DNA from: an uncultured Selenomonadales bacterium
GTDB lineage: Bacteria > Bacillota > Negativicutes > Selenomonadales > Selenomonadaceae
Assembly (NCBI GenBank): GCA_937877545.1
Contig: CALFJE010000057.1
Coordinates: forward strand, 1-25,406
Length of the DNA stretch: 25,406 bases
Direction: 5' to 3'
The translations under genes and the position numbers were made by a program. The notes below the pieces were generated by a model. The model saw nothing but the letters and a program-made list of their open reading frames with translations, had not been told where the DNA came from and made no database searches. Each line of letters opens with the position of its first letter. The first letter of the stretch is position 1. Positions 1 through 8,375 of the stretch are shown here, one piece after another.

Positions 1-948
1 GGGGGGGGGGGCATTATTGACGTTGTAGACGAGATTTTGCCGCGCAATCCCAACGCGGCGGGGTTGGCTGTTAATTGGCAAATGTTCGGGTCGAACGGAC
101 AGGAAAAGGCTGACTATAGTCGCGGCGTAATGGAACGTTTCACGCGCCGTTATCCGAAACCCAAAACCGCGCCGAAAACCAGTTGGATTAAAACCGTCGC
201 AAATCCGCGCAAGATTAACTTTTACTCGACCTCGCACTGTCCGTTTTATTTTGAAGGTTGCTACTCGGTGAACGAAAACGGCAACGTCGCGCCTGGGCAA
301 GAAATTCCTTTTGTCAATGCGGAAAAAATCATCCTCAATCATTACCACACCAAATCGCACGAGGAATATCTCAAGAAAATTGCTCGCGGTCCTGCCGACG
401 GCAATATAAGAACTTATGAACGCTACGCCAAAGCAACTGCATTTGAGCCGAACGGTTACGACGGAGAATTTGACGACGGGATATTGCGTTACCGCGACGA
501 ACGGGCAAAGTCCTTTAAACTGCCCGATAAGTCGCAAGCTCCCGCCGGGTTACTCAACGCGTTGACGACAAATTTATCGCCGACGCTGTTGCCGACCACG
601 CCGCCGCAATTCTACGCGGGCAAAATGGAGACGTTCCTGACGTGTCGCGCCGTAGCCGAATATTTGAAGACACACCTCACGGATGCGGAACCTGCCAAAT
701 TTTTCGAGGAGGCGGCACTCAAGGCGATTATGCGAACCCTCGCAAGCGGAGGCATGACCTTTGCTGATGTGAGGCTCCTCCTTCGTGAATTGCCTAACCT
801 GTTGGGCTTGCCGTATCCCGTAACCAAAGACTTGCGCGACGCGTGTTTGAACATTATCCCGCAACTTATGAAAACGATGCGCGAAAATATCATGTGGCGC
901 GATTACGTCGAGCTGGATTATCTGCAAAGTTTGTTGAAACTTATCTGA
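1..948 (+). CDS. Glycosyltransferase, GT2/GT92-like, 5'-truncated
   Basis: The frame is open from base 1 and stops with TGA at 946-948, so the gene enters from outside the window. The first 11 bases are all G and probably not genuine. Visible residues start with IIDVVDEILPRNP, followed by LAVNWQMFGSNG, a YFEGCYSVNENG segment and NHYHTKSHEEYLKKIARG. These resemble the end of the catalytic domain of the 'Glyco_tranf_2_4'/GT92 (DUF23) glycosyltransferases, where an HYxTKSxEE(Y/F)LxKxxRG block is typical. The final 120 residues are a helical tail without recognised motifs. The N-terminal nucleotide-sugar site and DxD motif are not in the window, so donor and acceptor cannot be named; surface polysaccharide synthesis is an inference. 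argF starts 15 nt downstream and its ribosome site overlaps this stop codon. Confidence 0.72.
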   Translation, partial: GGGGIIDVVDEILPRNPNAAGLAVNWQMFGSNGQEKADYSRGVMERFTRRYPKPKTAPKTSWIKTVANPRKINFYSTSHCPFYFEGCYSVNENGNVAPGQEIPFVNAEKIILNHYHTKSHEEYLKKIARGPADGNIRTYERYAKATAFEPNGYDGEFDDGILRYRDERAKSFKLPDKSQAPAGLLNALTTNLSPTLLPTTPPQFYAGKMETFLTCRAVAEYLKTHLTDAEPAKFFEEAALKAIMRTLASGGMTFADVRLLLRELPNLLGLPYPVTKDLRDACLNIIPQLMKTMRENIMWRDYVELDYLQSLLKLI

Positions 949-963
949 GGAGGTTGAAATATT

Positions 964-1893
964 TTGTTGAAAGGCAAAGATTTATTGTCGATACACGATT
1001 TGAGCCGGGACGAGGTGGCGGAGATAATCGACTTCGCGGCTGAGCTGAAAGTCCTGCAAAAATCGGGCGTCGAACACAAATTGCTGGCGGGCAAGACGCT
1101 TGGTATGATATTTGAAAAGTCGTCGACGCGGACGCGGGTGTCGTTCGAGGTCGGCATCTTCCAACTGGGCGGGACGGGGCTGTTCCTGTCGAGCAAAGAT
1201 TTGCAACTGGGGCGCGGCGAGCCGATTAAGGATACCGCCCGCGTCCTGTCGCGCTACCTGGACGGCATTATGATTCGCACGTTTGAACAGGCAAAGGTCG
1301 AGGAGCTTGCCAAATACGCCGACATCCCCGTCATTAACGGCTTGACCGATTTGCTCCACCCCTGCCAAGTGCTGACCGATTTGCTGACCATTCGCGAGCA
1401 TAAGGGCAAAAATTTCCGCGCTCTCAAAATGGCGTACGTCGGCGACGGCAACAACATGACCAACAGCTATCTTTACGGCGCGGCTAAGGTCGGCATGACG
1501 CTTACGGTTGCGACGCCCGAAGACTATAAGCCGAATCGCAAAGTGTTCGAGAACGCGCTTTCCGACGCCGAGGAGACCGGCGCGAAACTCACTTGGACGC
1601 AAGACCCCGCCGAAGCCGTCAAAGACGCCGACATTATCGCCACGGACACTTGGGCGAGCATGGGGCAGGAGTCTGAACACGACGCCCGCAAGAAAATTTT
1701 CGCGCCCTATCAAGTCAACAAGGCTTTGTTAAGCGGCGCGAGCAAGAATTGTATCGTCCTGCACTGCCTGCCCGCCTATCGCGGCGAGGAAATTACCGAC
1801 GACGTTTTGGAGGACAACGCCCACGTCATCTTCGACGAGGCGGAAAATCGCCTCCACACCCAAAAGGCTATTATGGCTTTGACTATGGCTTGA
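964..1893 (+). CDS. argF: Ornithine carbamoyltransferase
   Basis: Transfers the carbamoyl group of carbamoyl phosphate to ornithine to give citrulline in cytoplasmic arginine biosynthesis. The 309 residues match the family length. The carbamoyl-phosphate motif STRTR is at 54-58 and HPCQ at 132-135. The ornithine-side SMGQE is at 232-236, and HCLP with the following Arg is at 267-273. SMGQE plus HCLP separates it from aspartate carbamoyltransferase. The start is TTG, 10 nt after AGGAGG (948-953); a second TTG follows at 967. No other arg gene is visible, so an anabolic role is assumed. A catabolic arginine deiminase role cannot be excluded, but no arcA or arcC lies nearby. A hairpin terminator follows. 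Confidence 0.96.
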   Translation: MLKGKDLLSIHDLSRDEVAEIIDFAAELKVLQKSGVEHKLLAGKTLGMIFEKSSTRTRVSFEVGIFQLGGTGLFLSSKDLQLGRGEPIKDTARVLSRYLDGIMIRTFEQAKVEELAKYADIPVINGLTDLLHPCQVLTDLLTIREHKGKNFRALKMAYVGDGNNMTNSYLYGAAKVGMTLTVATPEDYKPNRKVFENALSDAEETGAKLTWTQDPAEAVKDADIIATDTWASMGQESEHDARKKIFAPYQVNKALLSGASKNCIVLHCLPAYRGEEITDDVLEDNAHVIFDEAENRLHTQKAIMALTMA

Positions 1894-1913
1894 ACGTCCG
1901 ATAAAAAAATTAG

Positions 1914-1945
1914 GCTCCCCGTCAACCGAGACGAGGAGCTTTCTT
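1914..1945. terminator. Hairpin terminator after argF, probably bidirectional
   Basis: A 10-bp stem (1914-1923 with 1930-1939, one C/A mismatch) closes a 6-nt loop. A T-rich run follows on the plus strand and an A-rich run (1901-1909) precedes it, so it could also stop transcription from the minus-strand remnant that ends here. Confidence 0.65.
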
Positions 1946-2577
1946 AATGTCCTTGCTGTCGCCGAGGTTGCAGATAAATGTATCGCCGCCTGAACTGCCA
2001 AGGATTGAATTGTCCGTGAAGGTCGCAACATTTCTGCAGCCGATTATCGTGGACAATTCCGCCCCCCACCGAGCCTTAAGGTTGAGTGTTTTGTTCCTGC
2101 CGTTCTTAATCGTGATAGAGTCTGCACCGCCCGTGAGGATATTATTACCGTAACCGCCCGGGAGCGAATCATTGCCCGTGCCGCCGAGTGTCACGTTAAG
2201 CTCCTTGCCGCTTTCTAAGGCGACTATCGCCGTCAATGTTGAAGCCGTCAGCCGTTTCCTTGGCGGTTAAGCCGTTGATTTCAAGTATCGAACCCGCGCC
2301 CGAAAGACCGATATTGGTGCCGTCGACTTCAATCGAGTAGCTGCGTGCATTTTTCGTGACGGTGTAATTTGGCAACGATAAAGTTTGCGTCGCCCGATTC
2401 GCTGAAGTCGTAAGTGATTGCGGACGAATCGGTTATGTTGTTTACGCGGACGGACTTCGTCGTGCCGTCGGCGGTGCCGGTGATGCCCGAAGCGTCAATC
2501 GCCGTCACCGTTTTAATCGGGTAAGCCTTGTCGCCCGTGAAGTCGGCGAAACATTGAGGTGTCAATATGATAGTTTT
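1922..2577 (-). pseudogene. Remnant of a beta-roll (RTX/hemolysin-type repeat) protein
   Basis: No intact gene fits here, but three minus-strand frames join into one recognisable protein. The segment at 2565-2370 reads VTAIDASGITGTADGTTKSV and continues to FSESGDANFIVA. It then shifts frame near 2372 to NYTVTKNARSYSIEVDGTNI, followed by LEINGLTAKETADGFNIDGD. It shifts again near 2225 to LESGKELNVTLGGTGNDSL, then PGGYGNNILTGGADS. The GGxGNDxLxGGxGNNxLxGG spacing is that of calcium-binding nonapeptide repeats. Such proteins are usually exported and surface-bound. Two frameshifts and no credible N-terminus argue for decay; the intact neighbouring genes make general sequencing error less likely. 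The 3' end runs into the argF terminator. Confidence 0.7.
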
Positions 2578-2599
2578 CGCCGAGCGGATTTGTCGCTGA

Positions 2600-2628
2600 T
2601 TGACTTAGAGCGGGCTTTATGATTTATT
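2600..2628 (+). promoter_or_regulatory. Candidate sigma-70 promoter for larB
   Basis: TTGACT (2600-2605), a 17-nt spacer and TTTATT (2623-2628) precede the larB ribosome site by about 10 nt. The -10 match is modest and the leader would be short, so this is only a candidate. Confidence 0.4.
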
Positions 2629-2649
2629 GTAGCGGCAGAGGTGAACATA

Positions 2650-3411
2650 ATGACAGAGAAATTGCTTGAACGTCTGCGCGGCTACAAATCGGGCGCGGTG
2701 ACGGAGGAGGAGTTATTGGTCGAGCTTAGGCATTATTCGTTGGCGACGGAGAGCTTAGGCTTCGCGACGATAGATCACGGGCGCGAGTTGCGTCAAGGTT
2801 TCCCCGAAGTCGTCTATTCGCCCGGCAAAACCAAGGAGCAACTCAAGATTATTTTCAAGAATCTGTACGAGCGTAGCGCGGGCAACTTGATAGCGTCGAG
2901 GGCGAGCCGCGAGCAATTTGACTTTCTGCGCGAGGCGGTACCGTCGGCTGTATTCGACGAGGCGGCGCGTATGATTTACGTTGACCGCGATAAAACCCTC
3001 GAACGCGACGAGCGGCGGAAAATTTTGGTTGTGACGGCGGGCACGAGCGATATTCCCGTCGCGGAGGAGGCGCGGCTCACGGCGTATCTTTGGGGCAATG
3101 CGGTCGGTACGTGTTACGATTGCGGCGTGGCGGGGATTCATCGGCTTTTCGCGCACATGGACGAAATTACTGCCGCGAACGTGATAATCGTGGTGGCGGG
3201 CATGGAGGGCGCGTTGGCGAGCGTTGTCGGCGGGCTTACCAATCGCCCTGTCATTGCCGTGCCAACCAGTGTCGGTTACGGCGCGTCATTCCAAGGCTTG
3301 GCGGCTTTGCTTGCAATGTTGAACACCTGCGCGGCAGGCGTCGGCGTCGTCAATATCGATAACGGCTTCGGGGCGGGCGTTCTTGCTTCCAAAATCAATC
3401 GTTTAAAATAA
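2650..3411 (+). CDS. larB: Nickel-pincer cofactor biosynthesis protein LarB
   Basis: LarB carboxylates and hydrolyses nicotinic acid adenine dinucleotide, the first step to the nickel-pincer cofactor of lactate racemase and related LarA enzymes. The protein (253 residues from the ATG at 2650) carries the AIR-carboxylase-like C-terminal half. Its key segments are GTSDIPVAEEA, YDCGVAGIHRL, VVAGMEGALASVVGGL, and PVIAVPTSVGYG followed by NIDNGFGAG. The N-terminal half has the family's ATIDHGRELRQGFPEVVY segment. The ATG is preferred over the in-frame GTG at 2641 because GAGGTG (2638-2643) lies 6 nt before the ATG and includes that GTG. No larA, larC or larE is in the window. It is a single plus-strand gene between two minus-strand pseudogenes. 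PurE is the main look-alike, but the length and N-terminal half fit LarB. Confidence 0.92.
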   Translation: MTEKLLERLRGYKSGAVTEEELLVELRHYSLATESLGFATIDHGRELRQGFPEVVYSPGKTKEQLKIIFKNLYERSAGNLIASRASREQFDFLREAVPSAVFDEAARMIYVDRDKTLERDERRKILVVTAGTSDIPVAEEARLTAYLWGNAVGTCYDCGVAGIHRLFAHMDEITAANVIIVVAGMEGALASVVGGLTNRPVIAVPTSVGYGASFQGLAALLAMLNTCAAGVGVVNIDNGFGAGVLASKINRLK

Positions 3412-3414
3412 AAA

Positions 3415-3439
3415 TCGACCCCTCGCCTTGAGGAGCCGA
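3415..3439. terminator. Imperfect hairpin between convergent larB and beta-roll remnant
   Basis: A 10-bp stem with two mismatches (3415-3424 with 3430-3439) closes loop GCCTT. On the minus strand it is followed by ATTTTTATTTT, so it suits the minus-strand gene best. On the plus strand only a weak T run follows. Confidence 0.5.
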
Positions 3440-4649
3440 TAAAACTTTAGCGAAGCCTGCTTTAAAAGCGGGGGAACAGCTGTCGCGGTGAATCGTTCGG
3501 CTAAGGAAATTCAGTTGCCGCGCCGCAACGAAGTGTCTGCATATTTTAATCTTGTTGATTATCGCCGAAAGGTCGGAAACCTGCGCGGAGTCTTCGTTGA
3601 ACCGATAGAGGTCGGCGGCTCCGCCCGCTACCGTCGATTATTGAACGCACCGCTAAAGTTCGCCGTCAACGTGACCGTCGTCTTGTCGTAGGAAATGATT
3701 TGATTATCGGAAAAATAACGCGTCGCGCCGTTGACGAGGACTTTTTTGTTCGCCGCGTTTAGGAGCGTGAGGGTCTTATCGGCGTCCTTGCTGAAAGTAA
3801 GCGTCACGTCGGAACCTTCAACGTGATTTGAATAGATTTGGTACGAGCCGAGGCGTCCGCCGTTATCAATTCGGAGCTCATGGTAACTTTGGCGGCGTCA
3901 CTGTTCGTCAAGGTTAAAGTCGTCGCGATTTGAGTTTCTTCGCCGTTAATGTTTACGCTTGAAAGACTTGCCGCGCCGCGCAGAGTAATTAAGCCTTCGC
4001 CGACCGTGACAATGACATCCGAGCCGCCGGATTTGCGTGGAGTAGGAGCCGCACGTTATGCTTAGCGTATCATCTGCGCGGATGTAGGTTATAACGTCGC
4101 CGTTCGCGGAACTTGCATAAAGTGACACGGTATCATTGCCTGTACCCGCGCCAAGGTTTATCGTGACAAAATCGCCATAGTTATTATCGATGTAATCGTT
4201 GCCGGCGGTGCCGTTGACCGAAATTGAATCTCTGGCAACTGCCGCGATTGAGTTGTTATCGGCAGCCATTTCGGTGTTTTTGAGTTAGAGAGCAGTGCTT
4301 TCGTCGTTAATGTTAAACACGTCGGCGGTTGCATAAATATTTTTCAGGGTAATTGCTACATCTCCGACAGTAACGATTATGTCGTATCCGCTGATTTGCG
4401 TCGGCAAGCGCACGAATCGCCCGCGCTGCCGGAAACAGATAAATTGGAACAGGAAACTGTCTGCTCGTGACCTCCATAAGTATCGACAACCCAAACAAAA
4501 CCTGAACCTCCAACAGCACCCCCGGAATAGACGTATTTCATTTTCCTATTGATTCTGCTGTTAGATATATACAAGTTGCGGTCGGTATAAATTATCTTAT
4601 GAAAATAATGAGGTGCCGGGTAATCTTCGCTAAACAATTCTTTTGCCAT
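3440..4649 (-). pseudogene. Frameshifted beta-roll/RTX-like surface protein gene(s)
   Basis: About 1.2 kb without an intact gene. Reading minus: ATG at 4649, with AGAGGGGA upstream, starts MAKELFSEDYPAPHYFHKII. The frame shifts near 4420 into LPTQISGYDIIVTVG and stops at 4285. A second ATG at 4269 starts MAADNNSIAAVARDSISVNG, then AGNDYIDNNYGDF and INLGAGTGNDTV, which are RTX-type repeats. It shifts near 4030 into a second TQISGSDVIVTVGEG block. At least one more shift, near 3850, leads to DVTLTFSKDADKTLTLLN and then DLYRFNEDSAQVSDLSAI. The last readable frame gives ERFTATAVPPLLK and may run into the end of larB. These are decayed secreted-type repeat proteins, one or two genes; the original function is unknown. 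Confidence 0.68.
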
Positions 4650-4742
4650 GACAAATCCCCTCTCGATAAAGCATAAAACATTACGCTTGCCAAAGGAGGC
4701 GGCAACTTTTACAATGGAAAAAATTCATTTAGGGAGGTTGCC

Positions 4743-7700
4743 ATGGTTAGGAGAATTTATGTTGAGAAGCGCAACGGTTTCGACGTGCCCGCCCGTCAAC
4801 TGCTTGAGGATTATCGTGAGACTTTGGACGTTAAGCTTGCGGGCGTGAGGTTGCTTGTTCGCTACGACGCGGAGGACTTGAGCGACGAGGACTTTATTAA
4901 GGTGCGCGACATCGTTTTTCGCGAGCCGAATGTCGATAATTTTTATTATGAGTTGCCCGCCGACCTCGACCCTGCGCGGACGTTCGCTGTTGAGTATTTG
5001 CCGGGGCAATTCGACCAAAGAGCCGACTCCGCCGCCCAATGCGTTCAGCTCGTCACGGGCAAGGAGCTGCCGACGATTCACTCTGCGCGGATAATTTCAC
5101 TGCTCGGCGACATATCGGCGGAGGACTTCGCCAAAATCAAAGCCTACTCCATAAACGCCATAGAATCACGCGAGGCGACGTTCGATTTGCCCGCCACGTT
5201 GAAAATAACCGCCGCCGCTCCGCCCGACGTTGAGACCTTGAGCGACTTCAACACCATGGACGACGCCGAGCTTGCCGACTTTTTAAATCTGCGCGGGCTG
5301 GCTATGAACCTCGACGATTTGAAATTCTGCCAAAGCTACTTCCGCGATACCGAACGCCGCCCGCCGACGATAACCGAGCTGAAAGTTATCGATACGTATT
5401 GGAGCGACCACTGCCGCCATACGACCTTTACCACCGCGATTGACAGCGTGACCTTTGACGCGGGCGCGGCGGTTATCGAGCGGGCGTTCAAAGAATATTT
5501 GAGCGTCCGCAATCCAGCCAAGGACGTTTCGCTAATGGATTTGGGCACCCTCGGCGCGAAGATTATCAAGCCCGCCAACCTTGACGCCTCCGAGGAGATT
5601 AACGCCTGCAGTATCAAAGTCACCGCGCAGATTGACGGGCGCGACGAGGATTGGCTTGTCATGTTCAAGAACGAGACGCACAATCACCCGACGGAAATTG
5701 AGCCGTTCGGCGGCGCGGCTACGTGCTTGGGCGGCGCGATTCGTGACCCGTTGAGCGGGCGCAGTTACGTCTATCAGGCTATGCGCGTGACCGGTGCCGC
5801 TGACCCTCGCAAGAAATTCGCCGAGACTTTGCCCGGCAAGCTCCCGCAACGCAAAATCGTTCGCGGCGCGGCTCAAGGCTACAGCTCCTACGGAAATCAA
5901 ATCGGCTTGGCGACGGGGCTGGTTCACGAAATTTATCACGAAGGCTATCTGGCTAAGCGTATGGAAATCGGCGCGGTTATCGCGGCGGCTCCTCAAGCCA
6001 ACGTCGTGCGTCAACGTCCCTGCGCGGGCGACAAAGTTATCTTGCTGGGCGGCAGGACGGGGCGCGACGGCATTGGCGGGGCTACGGGTTCAAGCAAAGT
6101 TCATACTACCGAATCACTCACGACGGCGGGCGCGGAAGTTCAAAAGGGCAATCCTCCGACCGAACGCAAAATCCAACGCCTGTTCCGCAATCCCGACGCC
6201 GCGCAGTTGATTAAACGTTGCAATGACTTCGGCGCGGGCGGCGTGGCGGTTGCCGTCGGTGAACTGGCGGCGGGGCTTGAAATTAACTTGGACGCCGTGC
6301 GCAAAAAATACGACGGGCTTGACGGCACCGAGCTTGCTATCAGCGAATCGCAGGAGCGTATGGCGGTTGTGCTTGACGCGGGCGACGTTGACAAGTTCAT
6401 TGCGCTTGCCGACGCTGAAAATTTGGAGGCTTACGTCGTCGCCGAGGTCACCGACAGCGGGCGCATGCTCATGCATTGGCGCGGCGCGGCGATTGTCAAC
6501 ATCAGCCGCAAATTCTTCGACACCAACGGCGTTAAGCGGCACGTCAAGGCGCACGTTCAAGCCCCGTCGACGACCTGCCCCGCTTGTTCGCCGCTGAATA
6601 CTTGCCTGCAAAAGGGCTTGGTCGAGCGATTCGATTCGACAATCGGCGCGGCTACGGTCTTAATGCCTTTCGGCGGCAAGAATCAGCTGACGCCCGCCGA
6701 GGCTATGGTTGCCAAGTTGCCGACCGACGGCGAAACTTCCACGGCTACGGCTATGGCTTTCGGCTTCGACGCGGACATTTCCGAGCAAAGCCCCTTCCGC
6801 GGCGCGATTGACGCAGTGACGAGTTCGCTGGCTAAATTGGTGGCGACGGGCGCGGATTATTCCAAAGCTTATCTGACGTTCCAAGAGTATTTCGAGAAAT
6901 TGGGCGACGCTCCCGAAAAATGGGGCAAACCGTTGGCGGCATTGCTGGGCGCGTTCGTGGCGCAAAGGAATTTCGGCGTGGCGGCTATCGGCGGCAAAGA
7001 TTCAATGAGCGGTACGTTTGAAGATATTCACGTGCCTCCGACGCTGGTAAGTTTCGCGGTTGCCGTTGTCGATGCCGATAAAGTCATATCACCCGAATTC
7101 AAGGCGGCGGGTCACAAGGTCTATCTGGTCGAGTGCAAACGCGATTCGGACGGCGTTCCCGACTTCGATGCGCTTAAGAGGAATTTCGCCAAAGTTCACG
7201 AGTTAATCTGCGCGGGCGTGATTGTGGCGGCGAGCAGTTTGCAGGCGGGCGGCATTGCCGAGGCAGTTTCCAAAATGTCAATCGGCAACGACGTAGGCTT
7301 TCGCCAATTAGGAATTGGGATTGAGGAATGGGGAATTAGGAACTACGGCAGCTTAATCGTCGAGGCGACGCAGGAGCTTGACTTCCGCCTTTTGGGCGAA
7401 ACGACCGCCGAGCCGATTATAAAGCTGGGCGGCGAGGAAATTTCTCTTGCCGAGGTTAAACGCACGCTGACTGAGCCGCTTGAAAAGATTTTCCCGACCA
7501 AAGTCAAAGCTCCCGTGCAGATTGTACCCGACGAACTGTATCGAAGCCCGCGCACTTTCACGGCGTCGATTAAGGTTGCGCGTCCGAGAATATTTATCCC
7601 CGTGTTCCCCGGCACGAATTGCGAATACGACAGCGCAAAGGCGTGGCGACGGGCGGGCGGCGTCCCCGACGTGTTTATCGTGCGCAACTTGACGCCTCAA

Positions 7701-8375
7701 GCCGTCGAGGAAAGTATTTCTGCTATGGCGGAGAAAATCCGCGCCGCGCAGATTATCATGATACCCGGCGGCTTCAGCGGCGGCGACGAGCCGGACGGTT
7801 CGGGCAAATTTATCGCCGCCACTTTCCGCAACCCGCGCCTCGCCGAAGAAATTATGAATCTCCTCGCCCGCGACGGCTTGATTCTGGGCATTTGCAACGG
7901 CTTTCAAGCGTTGATGAAGCTGGGCTTGTTGCCCTACGGCGAAATTCGCGAGCTTGAGGAGGATTCGCCGACTTTGACGCACAACAACTTGGGGCGTCAC
8001 GTCAGCCAATACGTTCACACGCGGGTTGCAAGTAATTTGTCGCCGTGGCTTGCCAAAAATTCTGTGGGCGATATTCACGCGATACCCGTTTCACACGGCG
8101 AGGGGCGTTTCGTAGCCAACGACGCGTGGTTGAAGACGTTAGCCGCCAACGGACAAATCGCGACGCAGTACGTTGACTTAGACGGCACTCCGACCGGTAA
8201 ACTGCCTTTCAACCCGAACGGCTCCGCGTGGGCGATTGAGGGCATTACGGACGCAAGCGGGCGTATCTTCGGCAAAATGGGGCACTCCGAGCGTATCGGC
8301 TCCAACGTCGCCAAAAACATTCACGGCGATAAAAATCAGCGGCTGTTCGAGGCGGGTGTTGAGTATTTCGACTGA
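4743..8375 (+). CDS. purL: Phosphoribosylformylglycinamidine synthase, single-chain
   Basis: Converts FGAR to FGAM with ATP and glutamine in de novo purine synthesis. At 1210 residues it is the large fused form: linker and two AIRS-like halves plus a C-terminal glutamine amidotransferase. DTYWSDHCRHTTF (about 217-229) is the linker/active-site motif. THNHPTEIEPFGG starts at 312 and GGKDSMSG at 750. The amidotransferase starts near 945 with FPGTNCEYDSA. Its nucleophile is Cys1051 (GICNGFQ) and its His/Glu pair is His1181/Glu1183 (GHSER). AGGGAGG (4731-4737) lies 5 nt before the ATG. Residues 855-868 (QLGIGIEEWGIRNY) are encoded by a 7-nt tandem repeat and do not look like family sequence. No other pur gene is adjacent. 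The 3' end overlaps the methyltransferase gene by about 20 nt. Confidence 0.97.
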   Translation: MVRRIYVEKRNGFDVPARQLLEDYRETLDVKLAGVRLLVRYDAEDLSDEDFIKVRDIVFREPNVDNFYYELPADLDPARTFAVEYLPGQFDQRADSAAQCVQLVTGKELPTIHSARIISLLGDISAEDFAKIKAYSINAIESREATFDLPATLKITAAAPPDVETLSDFNTMDDAELADFLNLRGLAMNLDDLKFCQSYFRDTERRPPTITELKVIDTYWSDHCRHTTFTTAIDSVTFDAGAAVIERAFKEYLSVRNPAKDVSLMDLGTLGAKIIKPANLDASEEINACSIKVTAQIDGRDEDWLVMFKNETHNHPTEIEPFGGAATCLGGAIRDPLSGRSYVYQAMRVTGAADPRKKFAETLPGKLPQRKIVRGAAQGYSSYGNQIGLATGLVHEIYHEGYLAKRMEIGAVIAAAPQANVVRQRPCAGDKVILLGGRTGRDGIGGATGSSKVHTTESLTTAGAEVQKGNPPTERKIQRLFRNPDAAQLIKRCNDFGAGGVAVAVGELAAGLEINLDAVRKKYDGLDGTELAISESQERMAVVLDAGDVDKFIALADAENLEAYVVAEVTDSGRMLMHWRGAAIVNISRKFFDTNGVKRHVKAHVQAPSTTCPACSPLNTCLQKGLVERFDSTIGAATVLMPFGGKNQLTPAEAMVAKLPTDGETSTATAMAFGFDADISEQSPFRGAIDAVTSSLAKLVATGADYSKAYLTFQEYFEKLGDAPEKWGKPLAALLGAFVAQRNFGVAAIGGKDSMSGTFEDIHVPPTLVSFAVAVVDADKVISPEFKAAGHKVYLVECKRDSDGVPDFDALKRNFAKVHELICAGVIVAASSLQAGGIAEAVSKMSIGNDVGFRQLGIGIEEWGIRNYGSLIVEATQELDFRLLGETTAEPIIKLGGEEISLAEVKRTLTEPLEKIFPTKVKAPVQIVPDELYRSPRTFTASIKVARPRIFIPVFPGTNCEYDSAKAWRRAGGVPDVFIVRNLTPQAVEESISAMAEKIRAAQIIMIPGGFSGGDEPDGSGKFIAATFRNPRLAEEIMNLLARDGLILGICNGFQALMKLGLLPYGEIRELEEDSPTLTHNNLGRHVSQYVHTRVASNLSPWLAKNSVGDIHAIPVSHGEGRFVANDAWLKTLAANGQIATQYVDLDGTPTGKLPFNPNGSAWAIEGITDASGRIFGKMGHSERIGSNVAKNIHGDKNQRLFEAGVEYFD
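7306..7340 (+). repeat. Five degenerate 7-nt tandem repeats inside purL
   Basis: The tract reads as consecutive heptamers AATTAGG, AATTGGG, ATTGAGG, AATGGGG and AATTAGG. It contains almost no C, unlike the surrounding GC-rich coding sequence. It stays in frame and adds a low-complexity peptide to PurL. Confidence 0.75.

Noticed and set aside
3488..3691. Plus-strand open frame of 67 codons
   Set aside because: It lies antisense to the beta-roll remnant, has no ribosome site and no recognisable sequence.
4714..4848. Short frame starting at ATG 4714 before purL, with AAAGGAGG upstream
   Set aside because: It has a ribosome-like site, but it overlaps the purL start out of frame and shows no family resemblance. 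A leader peptide cannot be excluded, but the evidence is thin.
7353..8078. Long minus-strand open frame inside purL
   Set aside because: A shadow of the GC-rich purL frame. The opposite strand encodes the conserved amidotransferase domain.
8236..8355. Extended N-terminus for the methyltransferase starting inside purL
   Set aside because: The added residues overlap conserved purL sequence (GHSER) and look like out-of-frame translation. Starts at 8356/8359 fit the family length.
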